From a virus: a stretch of DNA of 37,291 bases. Where the stretch lies: positions 1-37,291 of the IMG/VR virus record IMGVR_UViG_3300042691_013029. The stretch is one strand, 5' to 3'. How positions within the stretch are numbered: the first letter of the stretch is position 1; every line of letters begins with the position of its first letter. Under the pieces are notes generated by a model. The model ran no database searches. It was not told the origin of the DNA and was given only the letters and a program-made list of their open reading frames with translations. Shown piece after piece: positions 12,699 through 20,295 of this stretch. The position numbers and the translations under genes were made by a program.

Positions 12699-12740
12699 GT
12701 TAAACCATCCCACTTGCATCCCGCTTTTCAGAAGTGGGAT
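12559..12740. repeat. Iteron-like cluster of ATCCC(A/G)CTT
   Basis: Seven copies of a 9-mer lie in 182 bp. Forward copies are at 12559, 12577, 12707 and 12718; reverse copies (AAGTGGGAT type) are at 12663, 12671 (one mismatch) and 12732. They surround an AT-rich palindrome and lie just before the primase-helicase gene. This is the typical make-up of a replication origin or an autoregulated operator. Confidence 0.65.
12592..12620. repeat. AT-rich palindrome, candidate unwinding element
   Basis: TTCTATATATATAGAA (12599-12614) is a perfect 16-bp palindrome, flanked by CCCCTT (12592-12597) and AAGGGG (12615-12620) that extend it with one bulged base. It lies inside the coding region of the DCL-like gene, between the iteron-like sites. 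Confidence 0.8.
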
Positions 12741-12755
12741 GCCAAAACAGACAAC

Positions 12756-15158
12756 ATGGAAGAGTTCAGCGTCTATCGCAACATCAAAGAGGTCGACCAG
12801 AGCCACACCAGAACGGTGCCTTGGGTGGTCGAACGCATAAAGCGGGGTGCCAATGCCGAGCTGGTGGAACGCATCCGACAGGAGAAAGACAAGTCCAAGC
12901 GCAACAACCTCAAGCGGGGCCTCCTGTCCATCTGCTGGTCCGGCACCTTCAAGAAGCGCCAGGATAACCTGCTCATCAAGCACAGCGGTCTGGTCGGCGT
13001 GGACTTCGACCACGTCCCCAACCTTGAGGAGGTCCGCGACCGCCTCAAGGCAGACCCATACGTCCACGTCCTATTCACCTCCCCGAGCGGTGATGGCCTC
13101 AAGGCCGTGGTCCGCATCCCGCCGGATGCCAAGACGCACAAAGGGTCGTTCGATGCGCTCATGGAACACTTCGGCATCGAGCAGTTCGACCCCAAGAACT
13201 ACAACCTGAGCCGCGTCTGCTACGAGTCCTTCGACCCCGACATCTACTACAATGCCGACAGCGCCATCTTCGAGGTCATCGTGGAGGACCGGCACTATGA
13301 CGTGGTATATGAGATGCCCGACGTGCGCATCTCCAACGAGGAGGTCATCATCGAGAAGCTGCTCAAGTGGCACCAGCGCAAGTACCCGCTGGTCGAAGGG
13401 CAGCTCAACAATAACAGCTACATCCTGCTCAGGGCGTTCAACCGCTTCGGCATCAGCAGGCTACGGGCGGAGCAGTATATCGTCGGCACCCTCGGCAACC
13501 ATTGCAATGCCGACGACTTGCGTCAGCTGGTCGCCAACGCCTATAAGCACACCGATGAGCATGGCACCAAAGCGTTCGAGGATAAGGCGACCATAGACTA
13601 CATCAAGAGCCGCTCGCTTTTCGGTGATGCTCCTGCCAAGATCAGTCAGGAACTTGCGACCCAGATACCTGACAAGCAGGAGCGTGAGGCGGTCATCACC
13701 AAGATCGTCGGCAAGGTGGACGGGTCGCAGTTCTGGTCCAAGACCAACAAGGGCGTGGTCATCATCCACGACCATCGCTTCCAAGCCTTCCTCGAGGATA
13801 ACGGCTTCCGCAAGCTATACCCCGAAGGGTCCACCAACTTCATCTTCGTCAAGGTGGTGAGCAACCTGGTCTACAACACCAGCGAGAAGGTCATCAAGGA
13901 CTTCACGCTCAACTACATCAAGAAGGAGGTCGGTGATATGGCCGTCTATGACAAGCTCGCTGGTACCACCAAGCTATTCAACGCGGAGTATCTCTCCATG
14001 CTGGAGCCTATCAGCCTATCCTTTGCCGAGGACACCAGAGCGTTCTGCAACCTCTACTATCGTAATTTCTGCGTGCAGGTGTACCGCGACAAGTTGGAGG
14101 CGGTGGACTATGCCAACCTCGGCGGATACATCTGGGCGGATCAGGTCATCGATAGAGACTACCACGAAGGGGCCACACCATTCGGAGAGTTCCAGCGGTT
14201 CGTCAACTTCGTGGCAGGACCCAATGTGGCAGGCGTGGAGGACCGCTACAACGCCCATTGCACCACGCTGGGGTACCTATTGCACGGCTTCAAGGACCTA
14301 TCCAACAATAGGGCGGTCATCTATAATGACAGCACTATCGATGAGAACCCCAACGGTGGCAGCGGCAAGGGCATCATGATGCAGGCGCTGCGCAGCATCA
14401 AGCGGGTGGTGGAGCTGGACGGCAAGACCTTCTCCTTCGACAAGGGCTTCCCCTACCAGACCGTCGGTGCCGACACCCAGGTGCTGGTGTTCGATGATGT
14501 CCAGCGCTACTTTGCCTTCGAGCGGCTGTTCTCCATCATCACCGAGGGCATCACCCTTGAGAAGAAGAACAAGGATGCCGTCAAAATCCCGGTGTGGAAG
14601 TCGCCCAAGATCGTGATCACCACGAACTACACCATACAAGGCGATGGTGGAAGCCATGAGCGTCGGCGCTGGGAGGTGGAGATGTCCGACTATTTTGGTG
14701 TCCATCACACCCCTGCGGAGGAGTTCGGGCATCAGCTGTTCCATGACTGGGATGAGGAAGAGTGGAGCCGCTTCGACGCCTTCATCGTTGGCTGCATCCA
14801 GATGTACCTCAAGGAAGGTCTGACCACCGCCAGATGGAAGAACCTCCACAACCGCAAGCTGGCTGGCAAGACCGATGCCGACTTCTATGAATGGGCCTCG
14901 GAGGACAAGCTGCCGGTCAATGTGCGCATCTACAAGGGGCGCAAGATGGAGGAGTTCACGGAGGAGTACAAGGACTATGGACCGCGTGGTAAGAAGACCC
15001 TGACAGATAAGCGCTGGAAGAAGTGGCTTGACGCCTATGGTGCTCACCACAAGTATGAGGTGGACCACGGGCAGGACAGCATAGGCCGCTACGTTGTATT
15101 CAAGACGTCAGCTACCGCAGAAGTCGCTACACCAGTAACCGAAGAAGCACCATTCTGA
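12756..15158 (+). CDS. Primase-helicase (VirE-N/BT4734-like plus DUF5906-type SF3 ATPase)
   Basis: An 800-aa protein. The N-terminus (MEEFSVYRNIKEVDQSHTRT through about residue 130, including LVGVDFDHVPNLEEVRDRL and FTSPSGDGLKAVVRIP) matches the VirE-N/BT4734-like domain of Bacteroidota primases. The C-terminal half is a P-loop helicase: Walker A NPNGGSGKGI near residue 535, Walker B VLVFDDVQ near 580, sensor ITTNYTIQ near 622 and an SHERRRWEVE segment with likely arginine fingers near 635. Together these would prime and unwind phage DNA. ATG 12756 is chosen because the domain begins there and the iteron-like repeats lie just upstream. Confidence 0.88.
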   Translation: MEEFSVYRNIKEVDQSHTRTVPWVVERIKRGANAELVERIRQEKDKSKRNNLKRGLLSICWSGTFKKRQDNLLIKHSGLVGVDFDHVPNLEEVRDRLKADPYVHVLFTSPSGDGLKAVVRIPPDAKTHKGSFDALMEHFGIEQFDPKNYNLSRVCYESFDPDIYYNADSAIFEVIVEDRHYDVVYEMPDVRISNEEVIIEKLLKWHQRKYPLVEGQLNNNSYILLRAFNRFGISRLRAEQYIVGTLGNHCNADDLRQLVANAYKHTDEHGTKAFEDKATIDYIKSRSLFGDAPAKISQELATQIPDKQEREAVITKIVGKVDGSQFWSKTNKGVVIIHDHRFQAFLEDNGFRKLYPEGSTNFIFVKVVSNLVYNTSEKVIKDFTLNYIKKEVGDMAVYDKLAGTTKLFNAEYLSMLEPISLSFAEDTRAFCNLYYRNFCVQVYRDKLEAVDYANLGGYIWADQVIDRDYHEGATPFGEFQRFVNFVAGPNVAGVEDRYNAHCTTLGYLLHGFKDLSNNRAVIYNDSTIDENPNGGSGKGIMMQALRSIKRVVELDGKTFSFDKGFPYQTVGADTQVLVFDDVQRYFAFERLFSIITEGITLEKKNKDAVKIPVWKSPKIVITTNYTIQGDGGSHERRRWEVEMSDYFGVHHTPAEEFGHQLFHDWDEEEWSRFDAFIVGCIQMYLKEGLTTARWKNLHNRKLAGKTDADFYEWASEDKLPVNVRIYKGRKMEEFTEEYKDYGPRGKKTLTDKRWKKWLDAYGAHHKYEVDHGQDSIGRYVVFKTSATAEVATPVTEEAPF

Positions 15159-15412
15159 TGACATACATGAACCACCTAAGCACAAACCTCAAAAAATTGC
15201 GCACGCATCACGGCCTATCGCAGGAGCAGGCTGCCGAGGCGCTGGGCATCAAACGGTCGCGCTATTCCGGATGGGAAGGCAATATGTCTGAGCCAAACAT
15301 TGATATGCTGCTCGCGCTGTCCAAGCTTTACCGCATGTCCATCGACCGCATAATCAAGGCCGACCTGGCTTCGCTCACCAAGGAGGACATCACCAAGCTG
15401 ATGAAGCCATGA
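15158..15412 (+). CDS. XRE-family HTH regulator
   Basis: An 84-aa protein with a classic XRE/Cro domain: LSTNLKKLRTHHGLSQEQAA, EALGIKRSRYSGWEGNMSEP and NIDMLLALSKLYRMSIDRII. The C-terminal part (ASLTKEDITKLMKP) could aid dimer formation. ATG 15158 overlaps the primase stop (TGATG); ATG 15167 is an alternative start. As part of the replication operon it may regulate replication or early genes. With no integrase in the genome, a lysogeny repressor is less likely than a Cro-like switch, though this is inferred. Confidence 0.85.
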   Translation: MTYMNHLSTNLKKLRTHHGLSQEQAAEALGIKRSRYSGWEGNMSEPNIDMLLALSKLYRMSIDRIIKADLASLTKEDITKLMKP

Positions 15413-15648
15413 GAGCGCATAAGTGGATGATGCAAGGGCCTTCCAATATCGTGGCCCTTGCCGACTGCTGCTCGCTGTGCGGCCTGCGATCATTCGTGAT
15501 GTATGACAAGGCACGCAGCCGCAAGCTGGTGAAGAGGTATGGCGTCGCCTATTGGCGTATGCCGGGCATGAAGTACACCAGCGACACGAGGTTCTTTCCA
15601 GAAGAATGCTCAGGACACAAAAAGCAACTCAATCTGTTCGCATGGTAA
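15409..15648 (+). CDS. Small cysteine-containing protein, 79 aa
   Basis: A 79-aa basic protein whose ATG overlaps the XRE stop (ATGA). It contains ALADCCSLCGLRSFVMYDKA near the N-terminus, and a single later CSGHKK. The Cys-x-x-Cys followed at distance by Cys and His could form a small zinc site. It ends FAW. Function unknown; the following helicase remnant starts within its last codons. Confidence 0.6.
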   Translation: MRAHKWMMQGPSNIVALADCCSLCGLRSFVMYDKARSRKLVKRYGVAYWRMPGMKYTSDTRFFPEECSGHKKQLNLFAW

Positions 15649-15752
15649 CCCTACGCCCATACCAGACCGACGCGGCCAAGCGCCTTGCCATCATCCTGCT
15701 TGCGCATCGCGTTGCCTACCTGCGCGGCGAGGTGCGCTTGGTTTATCAATGA
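15642..15752 (+). pseudogene. Truncated 5' end of the SNF2-like helicase gene
   Basis: A 36-codon frame starting with ATG 15642. Residues 1-32 (MVTLRPYQTDAAKRLAIILL, then AHRVAYLRGEVR) align with residues 1-33 of the intact helicase encoded from 16393 (SVTLRPYQQKAADNLVSIL, then KTHHVAYLAGMVR) at roughly 60% identity. The similarity stops at 15737, exactly where the next residues should be the P-loop VGKT. The remnant therefore looks like the resident helicase start that was cut off when the endonuclease segment was inserted. Its codons are GC-rich like the rest of the helicase, whereas the replacement is AT-rich. Confidence 0.85.
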
Positions 15753-15768
15753 AAGTTTCGTATGTTTG
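15738..15768 (+). promoter_or_regulatory. Bacteroidota-type promoter at the insertion junction
   Basis: TTG at 15738-15740, a 20-nt spacer and TATGTTTG at 15761-15768. It starts at the first base after the helicase remnant loses homology, so it seems to have come with the inserted DNA and could drive the endonuclease and helicase genes. Confidence 0.7.
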
Positions 15769-15798
15769 CAATGCGAGCCTGACAACTCGTTAAACAGG

Positions 15799-15927
15799 AT
15801 GGCCAAGTACACACCGAAGAACCCGGCAGGAAGCAGAGCGCCCATTGTAGGGCTACCTGTGCCTTCTGTTCGCTCTCCACGCCGTCAACGTGGCCTGCCG
15901 GACCTTTCGCAATGTGGAAGAAAATAG
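15799..15927 (+). CDS. Small basic ORF, possibly truncated
   Basis: A 42-aa frame 30 nt after the junction promoter. It is basic and Pro-rich (MAKYTPKNPAGSRAPIVGLP, then VPSVRSPRRQRGLPDL) and its last codons overlap the start of the HNH gene. DNA up to about 15911 is GC-rich, then becomes AT-rich, so this may be the 5' fragment of a gene cut by the endonuclease segment. I do not recognise the intact gene. Confidence 0.45.
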   Translation: MAKYTPKNPAGSRAPIVGLPVPSVRSPRRQRGLPDLSQCGRK

Positions 15928-16433
15928 AAGGCTGGTCGAACTACGAAGTAAGTGATTGTGGCATGGTTCGTCGTATTGCTTGCACAATACGATATCCGCA
16001 AGGTTTTGATTGTTTCTACAAGGAGCGACTGATAAAGCCAGAGAAAACAAGGTCTGGTTATTTGCGTGTGACATTGAGCGAGTTCAATAAGCAAAAGAGA
16101 TACATGGTTCACCGATTAGTGGCATTGCATTTTTTGAAGAATCCGAGCAGAAAGCCACATGTGAACCATATTGATGGGAATCCTTCAAATAACAATGCGT
16201 CAAACCTTGAATGGTGTACGCCATCAGAGAACGAATTGCACAGCTATAATGTGCTTGGAAAATTGAATCCCATTAGAAAACTGACTGACGAACAGGCTGC
16301 TGAAATAAGAGCAAAAAGGGGCGTTATCTCTTCTCGCCTTCTTGCGCATATGTACGGCGTAAATAAAAAAACAGTGTTAAACATTTGGAACAATGTCTGT
16401 TACATTAAGGCCGTACCAACAAAAGGCTGCTGA
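15912..16433 (+). CDS. HNH homing endonuclease (NUMOD4 plus HNH)
   Basis: A 173-aa free-standing endonuclease. Residues 2-21 (WKKIEGWSNYEVSDCGMVRR) form a NUMOD4 DNA-binding motif. The HNH core runs through MVHRLVALHFLKNP, PHVNHIDGNPSNNNASNLEW and CTPSEN, with the NHIDGN and SNLEWC elements complete. A C-terminal helix-turn-helix-like segment (LTDEQAAEIRAKRG, then SRLLAHMYGVNKKTVLNIW) resembles NUMOD1/IENR1-type repeats. The gene is clearly more AT-rich than its neighbours, a sign of transfer. Its last 41 nt overlap, in another frame, the new 5' end of the helicase it interrupts. It probably cleaves uninvaded helicase genes to spread. Confidence 0.92.
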   Translation: MWKKIEGWSNYEVSDCGMVRRIACTIRYPQGFDCFYKERLIKPEKTRSGYLRVTLSEFNKQKRYMVHRLVALHFLKNPSRKPHVNHIDGNPSNNNASNLEWCTPSENELHSYNVLGKLNPIRKLTDEQAAEIRAKRGVISSRLLAHMYGVNKKTVLNIWNNVCYIKAVPTKGC

Positions 16434-17640
16434 TAATTTGGTTAGCATCTTAAAAACTCATCATGTTGCCTACTTGGCAGGCATGGTCCGCGTAGGCAAG
16501 ACGCTGACCGCGTTCGAGACCGCCCGCCACATCGGTGCCACCAAGGTGCTGGTGGTGACCAAGAAGAAGGCCATCGCATCCATCCAGCGTGATGCCTCGG
16601 CCATCGGCGTGAAGGCCACCGTGACCAACTACGAGCAACTGCCAAAGCTGAAGGGCACCAGCTGGGACCTGCTCATCGTGGACGAGGCCCACGGCGTAGG
16701 TGCATACCCAAAGCCCTCCAAGCGGTTCAAGGACCTCAAGCAGCTCACCTATCGCTACCTGCTGCTGATGAGCGGCACGCCATCGCCGGAGAGTTACAGC
16801 CAGCTCTACCACCAGTTCGCCCTTGCGCGGATGCCGTGGGGGCAGTATAGCAACTTCTACCGCTGGGCCGAGAAGTACGTCAACGTGAAGGACAAGCGTG
16901 TCGGCACCGGCACGGTGGTCAAGGACTACAGCGATGCCCGCGAGGCCATCATCATGCGCGACATCAGCACGCTCACGGTCAACATCACACAGGAGCAGGC
17001 AGGGTTCACCACCGTCATCGAGGAGCAGGTCCACAAGGTGGAGATGCTACCACGGACCTACCGGCTGGCACGGCGCATCATGCGTGACGGCGTGGTGGGA
17101 AAACCGGGGCGCAGGGTAGTGCTGGCGGACACCGCGGTCAAGCAGCTCAGCAAGCTGCACCAGATCTACAGCGGTACCGTCATCACAGAGCACCATGGAG
17201 CCATCATCTTCGACCGGAGCAAGGCGCTGTACTGCCGGGACACATTCAAGGGCAAGACGGCTATCCTATACAAGTTCCAAGCCGAGGGGGATATGCTGAA
17301 AGAGGTGTATGATGGCCGGTGGACGGACAGCCCGGAGGAGTTCAACGCCACGGACAAGGTCTACATCGGGCAGGTGCAGAGCAGCCGCGAAGGGGTCAAC
17401 CTGTCCAGCGCAGACGACTTAGTGTTCTTCAGCATCGACCATTCCGCGCTCAGCTATTTGCAGGGAAGGGACCGTGCGTCGTACCTTGGTCGAGACCGGG
17501 CCAACAGGGTCCATTGGATATTCGCTGCCCGGTCGCTGGAGCCTGTCATCTACAAGACCGTTCGCAACAAGGAGGACTACACCACCGCGCACTATCGGCG
17601 CGACAAAAACCAAGAACAAAATGTGGTATCATTTGATTGA
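16393..17640 (+). CDS. SNF2-like superfamily 2 helicase/ATPase
   Basis: A 415-aa two-RecA-domain ATPase. Visible motifs are the Q-like LRPYQ (residues 5-9), Walker A MVRVGKT (31-37), motif II VDEAH (96-100), motif III LLLMSGTPSPES, and motif VI QGRDRASYLGRDRANRV. The second domain has the GQVQSSREGVNLSSADDLVF strand-turn used for DNA coupling in SNF2 proteins. It may remodel DNA-protein complexes or help recombination or replication. The first 33 codons are AT-rich and the remainder GC-rich; the change at about 16490 coincides with the end of the homology to the upstream remnant, marking a recombination join. Confidence 0.87.
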   Translation: MSVTLRPYQQKAADNLVSILKTHHVAYLAGMVRVGKTLTAFETARHIGATKVLVVTKKKAIASIQRDASAIGVKATVTNYEQLPKLKGTSWDLLIVDEAHGVGAYPKPSKRFKDLKQLTYRYLLLMSGTPSPESYSQLYHQFALARMPWGQYSNFYRWAEKYVNVKDKRVGTGTVVKDYSDAREAIIMRDISTLTVNITQEQAGFTTVIEEQVHKVEMLPRTYRLARRIMRDGVVGKPGRRVVLADTAVKQLSKLHQIYSGTVITEHHGAIIFDRSKALYCRDTFKGKTAILYKFQAEGDMLKEVYDGRWTDSPEEFNATDKVYIGQVQSSREGVNLSSADDLVFFSIDHSALSYLQGRDRASYLGRDRANRVHWIFAARSLEPVIYKTVRNKEDYTTAHYRRDKNQEQNVVSFD

Positions 17641-18040
17641 AGTTCTCGACAGCATCAAGCCCATTGCAGGGGCTGAAAAGATGAAGGATAAGAACCGCAT
17701 TGCTGTGCTGGTGTCTTCATGTCTGCACTATCATCTAAAGGCTCACAACGTAAGCCTATCAGTCAAGCCCAAGTACAGGCGAACCCGTGGCGGCATTTAC
17801 AACGTTGAGAAGTTTGACAAAGAACTTGGGATGCAAAGGGGGTTCGTTCTTGACAGCGGAGACATGCAAGCATTGGTGAGCAAAGCTGCCATTGCTATGG
17901 GCATTAAAGATACCTATGCATGTGCTTACCAATTCACCGATGTGATGCAGCGGCAGTTCAAGTATGATTGCTTTGATGGTGGTGACATCGGGGACATCTT
18001 TGAGAAAATTTGCGATGGAATTGAGATTGTCGAGGCATGA
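17621..18040 (+). CDS. Protein of unknown function, 139 aa
   Basis: A 139-aa protein overlapping the helicase end by 20 nt and the nuclease gene by 4 nt. ATG 17621 is chosen because upstream sequence is helicase shadow. It starts with a helix (WYHLIEVLDSIKPIAGAEKM), and has a basic middle (KPKYRRTRGGIYNVEKFDKE) and an acidic C-terminal region (YDCFDGGDIGDIFEKICDGI). Base composition is more AT-rich than the neighbours, so it may be a later arrival. Four scattered cysteines do not form an obvious site. Confidence 0.65.
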   Translation: MWYHLIEVLDSIKPIAGAEKMKDKNRIAVLVSSCLHYHLKAHNVSLSVKPKYRRTRGGIYNVEKFDKELGMQRGFVLDSGDMQALVSKAAIAMGIKDTYACAYQFTDVMQRQFKYDCFDGGDIGDIFEKICDGIEIVEA

Positions 18041-18273
18041 CCGAAGCACAATTTCAAGCGACCCTCATCAAGCGCTATGAGGCAGAAGGGTGGTATGTCA
18101 CCAAGCTCATCCAATGCAACAAGACCGGCATGCCCGACCTCATCCTGACCAAGCCAAACGAGGTCCGCTGGGTGGAGGTCAAGGCCGACAAGGGTCGCCT
18201 GTCTCCTGTCCAAGAGTACCGCCACGCCGAGCTGCGTGCCCGTGGCTTCATTGTCGAAGTAGTGCGGCCATGA
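18037..18273 (+). CDS. VRR-NUC domain nuclease
   Basis: A 78-aa minimal VRR-NUC protein. The signature GMPDLILTKPNEVRWVEVKA followed by KGRLSPVQEYRHAEL supplies the PD-(D/E)xK-type catalytic residues Asp and Glu-x-Lys. Stand-alone phage VRR-NUC proteins are thought to act as Holliday-junction or structure-specific nucleases, usually beside helicases, as here. It overlaps both neighbours by 4 nt (ATGA), so it is part of the same translationally coupled operon. Confidence 0.9.
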   Translation: MTEAQFQATLIKRYEAEGWYVTKLIQCNKTGMPDLILTKPNEVRWVEVKADKGRLSPVQEYRHAELRARGFIVEVVRP

Positions 18274-18827
18274 ACCTACACCTCATCCAGCCGCAGCAGC
18301 TCTACGGCCCTGAAGAGAGGCAGGCCGAGCTGCGCTACTGCTGGGAGGCCAACGCAGCCATCTTCGACGAGGTGACCGCCATCGATGGCCGTCCGACCTT
18401 CGAGCAGATGTTCACGCTGTGCCTGCCCGGCTACGTCAACGTCATCGCCAACAGCGACATCTACTTCGACCACACCCTGACCGAGCAGGCTCACAAGCTG
18501 CATGCCGACGAGGTCTGGGCGCTGTCCCGATGGGACGACAAGGGCGGAGCCAACCTGTGGCCGTACCACCGTGGAGACAGCCAAGACGCGTGGATCATCA
18601 GAGCAGGACCGTGGTCCGTGGATGCTCCGTACCCGATGGGCGTACCAGGCTGCGACAATGCCATTGCCCACACGCTGCGAGTGATGGGCCTGACGGTCAC
18701 CAACCCGTGCTCCAAGGTGAGGGCCATCCACCTGCACAACACCGGCTACCGCACCTATGGCGATGGGCGCGGCAAGCCTAAGCCTTACAGCATCCCGCCG
18801 CCATACGCAATGGTCCATCCGTCATGA
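18270..18827 (+). CDS. Glycosyltransferase-like protein of a sugar-modification cassette
   Basis: A 185-aa protein. The pattern YVNVIANSDIYFDHTL, then VWALSRWDDKGG, DSQDAWIIRAGPW and YPMGVPGCDNAIAHTLRVMG, ending in IHLHNTGYRTYG, belongs to a family I know as small domains found alone or fused to glycosyltransferases in viruses and bacteria. The Asp-rich ANSDIYFD and the GCDN motif suggest a nucleotide-sugar or metal site. It starts the cassette of sugar genes and overlaps the nuclease gene upstream by 4 nt. Substrate unknown. Confidence 0.65.
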   Translation: MNLHLIQPQQLYGPEERQAELRYCWEANAAIFDEVTAIDGRPTFEQMFTLCLPGYVNVIANSDIYFDHTLTEQAHKLHADEVWALSRWDDKGGANLWPYHRGDSQDAWIIRAGPWSVDAPYPMGVPGCDNAIAHTLRVMGLTVTNPCSKVRAIHLHNTGYRTYGDGRGKPKPYSIPPPYAMVHPS

Positions 18828-19675
18828 GACTCCTTCACCTCGCAATGGGCATGCCTGAGTTCGACAGGGCATGCACCGACCTCGGACACCATGTGGACCG
18901 CATCGATTGGGGCCGCTACTCTTATGCCGAGCGGCAACTGCTCCTGCTGGAGACCTGCACCCACGATGTGCTGTTCATGCAGCTCCAGAACCCCGATGTG
19001 GTGTCCAAGACGGTCCTCAAGGCCATCCGGGACCGTGGCACGATGGTCATCAACTGGACCGGTGATGTCCGCGACCCAATCCCGCAGCATTACATCGACC
19101 TCGCACCGCATGTAGATATCACGGCCTTCACCAACTTGCCCGACGTTATCGCCATGCAGGACCTTGGCTACGATGCGCGGTTCCTCCAGATAGGTTACGA
19201 CCCGGACATCTATAACACCGATGGCCGCATGACCAACAAGCGGCTGGTGGTGTTCATCGGCAATGACTACCGCAATCGGTTCCCGCTGAGCGAGGCCCGC
19301 CGTGAGAAAGTGATGGCGCTGCACCGCGCCTTCCCCTCTGAGTTCGCTGCCTACGGCAAGGGCTTCGGCAAGATGCTGCTGCAAGGCAAGGATGCCACAG
19401 TCTACAAGGAGGCCCTCATTGCCATCAACCTGGACCACTTCCACCGCACAGGGTTCCACAGCGACCGATACCTGCGCAGCATGGCCTGCGGTGCCTACAC
19501 CATCGATGGCACAGCGCTCAGCGCCGATGGGCTGGTGGCTATCGTCCGCGATGCGCTGGCTAATCCAAGGGAGACAGAGCGGCTGGGTATGTTGCAAGCA
19601 GAAGAGACCTATGAGCTGGACCGCTGGCACAACCGTATCAAGACCATTGAGCAATGGCGAGCATCCTTGTCCTGA
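18824..19675 (+). CDS. Glycosyltransferase, GT-B (CgeB/GT1-like)
   Basis: A 283-aa protein. The N-terminal half is Rossmann-like (HDVLFMQLQNPDVVSKTVLK, TMVINWTGDVRD, DITAFTNLPDVIAMQDLGYD). The C-terminal half includes VVFIGNDYRNRFPLSEARRE and the donor-binding element DHFHRTGFHSDRYLRSMACG, which matches the GT1-type C-terminal domain of CgeB-like enzymes. It likely transfers a sugar from a nucleotide donor. It overlaps both neighbours, so it is co-translated with the other sugar genes. Confidence 0.82.
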   Translation: MRLLHLAMGMPEFDRACTDLGHHVDRIDWGRYSYAERQLLLLETCTHDVLFMQLQNPDVVSKTVLKAIRDRGTMVINWTGDVRDPIPQHYIDLAPHVDITAFTNLPDVIAMQDLGYDARFLQIGYDPDIYNTDGRMTNKRLVVFIGNDYRNRFPLSEARREKVMALHRAFPSEFAAYGKGFGKMLLQGKDATVYKEALIAINLDHFHRTGFHSDRYLRSMACGAYTIDGTALSADGLVAIVRDALANPRETERLGMLQAEETYELDRWHNRIKTIEQWRASLS

Positions 19676-20295
19676 CCGGCTACACCGATAACATGGCCGA
19701 GGTGGGCGACCGCTGCGCTGCCAGCCAGCGCGCCTATGCCGAGCGCCGTGGCTATAAGCATGAGACGGTGCGCACCTACCATGACCGGACGCATCCCAGC
19801 CATCAGAAGCTGGAGTTCATCACCGAGCGCATGGGCTCCTACGATGGCATCATGTGGATGGATGCCGACAGCTATGTCACCGGAGACATGGACCTTGAGC
19901 CGCTCCGCTACGGCCAGCATGTGATGGACATCAGTATCGACTGGTGCGCACCGATGCCGGACGACCTGACCACCACCTACGTCAGCGCCGGTAATTTCAT
20001 CGTGTGGAACAAGCCCAGCACCGTCTTCTTCCTCGACATATGGCGCAGTCACTCCGAGCGGTTCGCTGTCCGGCAGGCTTGCTGCTGGGAGCAGGATGGT
20101 CTGCGCTCTGCCATGAACGCCATCCCCACCTTCAACGCGCGTGTCCGCCGCCATCCGCGCCGGACGTTCAACGCCGTCCACCACACCTGCGTCAACCGCA
20201 ACTTCCCCGACAGCGCACCGATGCCATGGCAGCCCGGTGATTTCATCCTCCACCTCACCAACGTGGACAGGGTGGCAATCCTCAATAGCCTATGA
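19654..20295 (+). CDS. Glycosyltransferase, GT-A (GT34/GMA12-like)
   Basis: A 213-aa single-domain protein. It has an N-terminal ILVLTGYTDNM strand, an aromatic acceptor region (YKHETVRTYHDRTHPSHQKL), the metal-binding DxD motif in IMWMDADSYVTGDM, and VSAGNFIVWNKPSTVFFLDI with CCWEQDGLRS, which follow the galactosyltransferase GMA12/MNN10 (GT34) order. The C-terminal PWQPGDFILHLTNVD is the usual HxxG-like end of the fold. It overlaps the upstream gene by 22 nt. Sugar and acceptor are unknown. Confidence 0.82.
   Translation: MASILVLTGYTDNMAEVGDRCAASQRAYAERRGYKHETVRTYHDRTHPSHQKLEFITERMGSYDGIMWMDADSYVTGDMDLEPLRYGQHVMDISIDWCAPMPDDLTTTYVSAGNFIVWNKPSTVFFLDIWRSHSERFAVRQACCWEQDGLRSAMNAIPTFNARVRRHPRRTFNAVHHTCVNRNFPDSAPMPWQPGDFILHLTNVDRVAILNSL

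Noticed and set aside
14298-15068. 256-codon minus-strand frame
   Set aside because: It is opposite the helicase domain of the primase gene, whose motifs are complete.
15738-16392. Group I or group II intron in the helicase gene
   Set aside because: The helicase 5' end is present twice, in diverged form, on both sides; an intron would split the gene without duplicating its start. No intron core motifs are evident.
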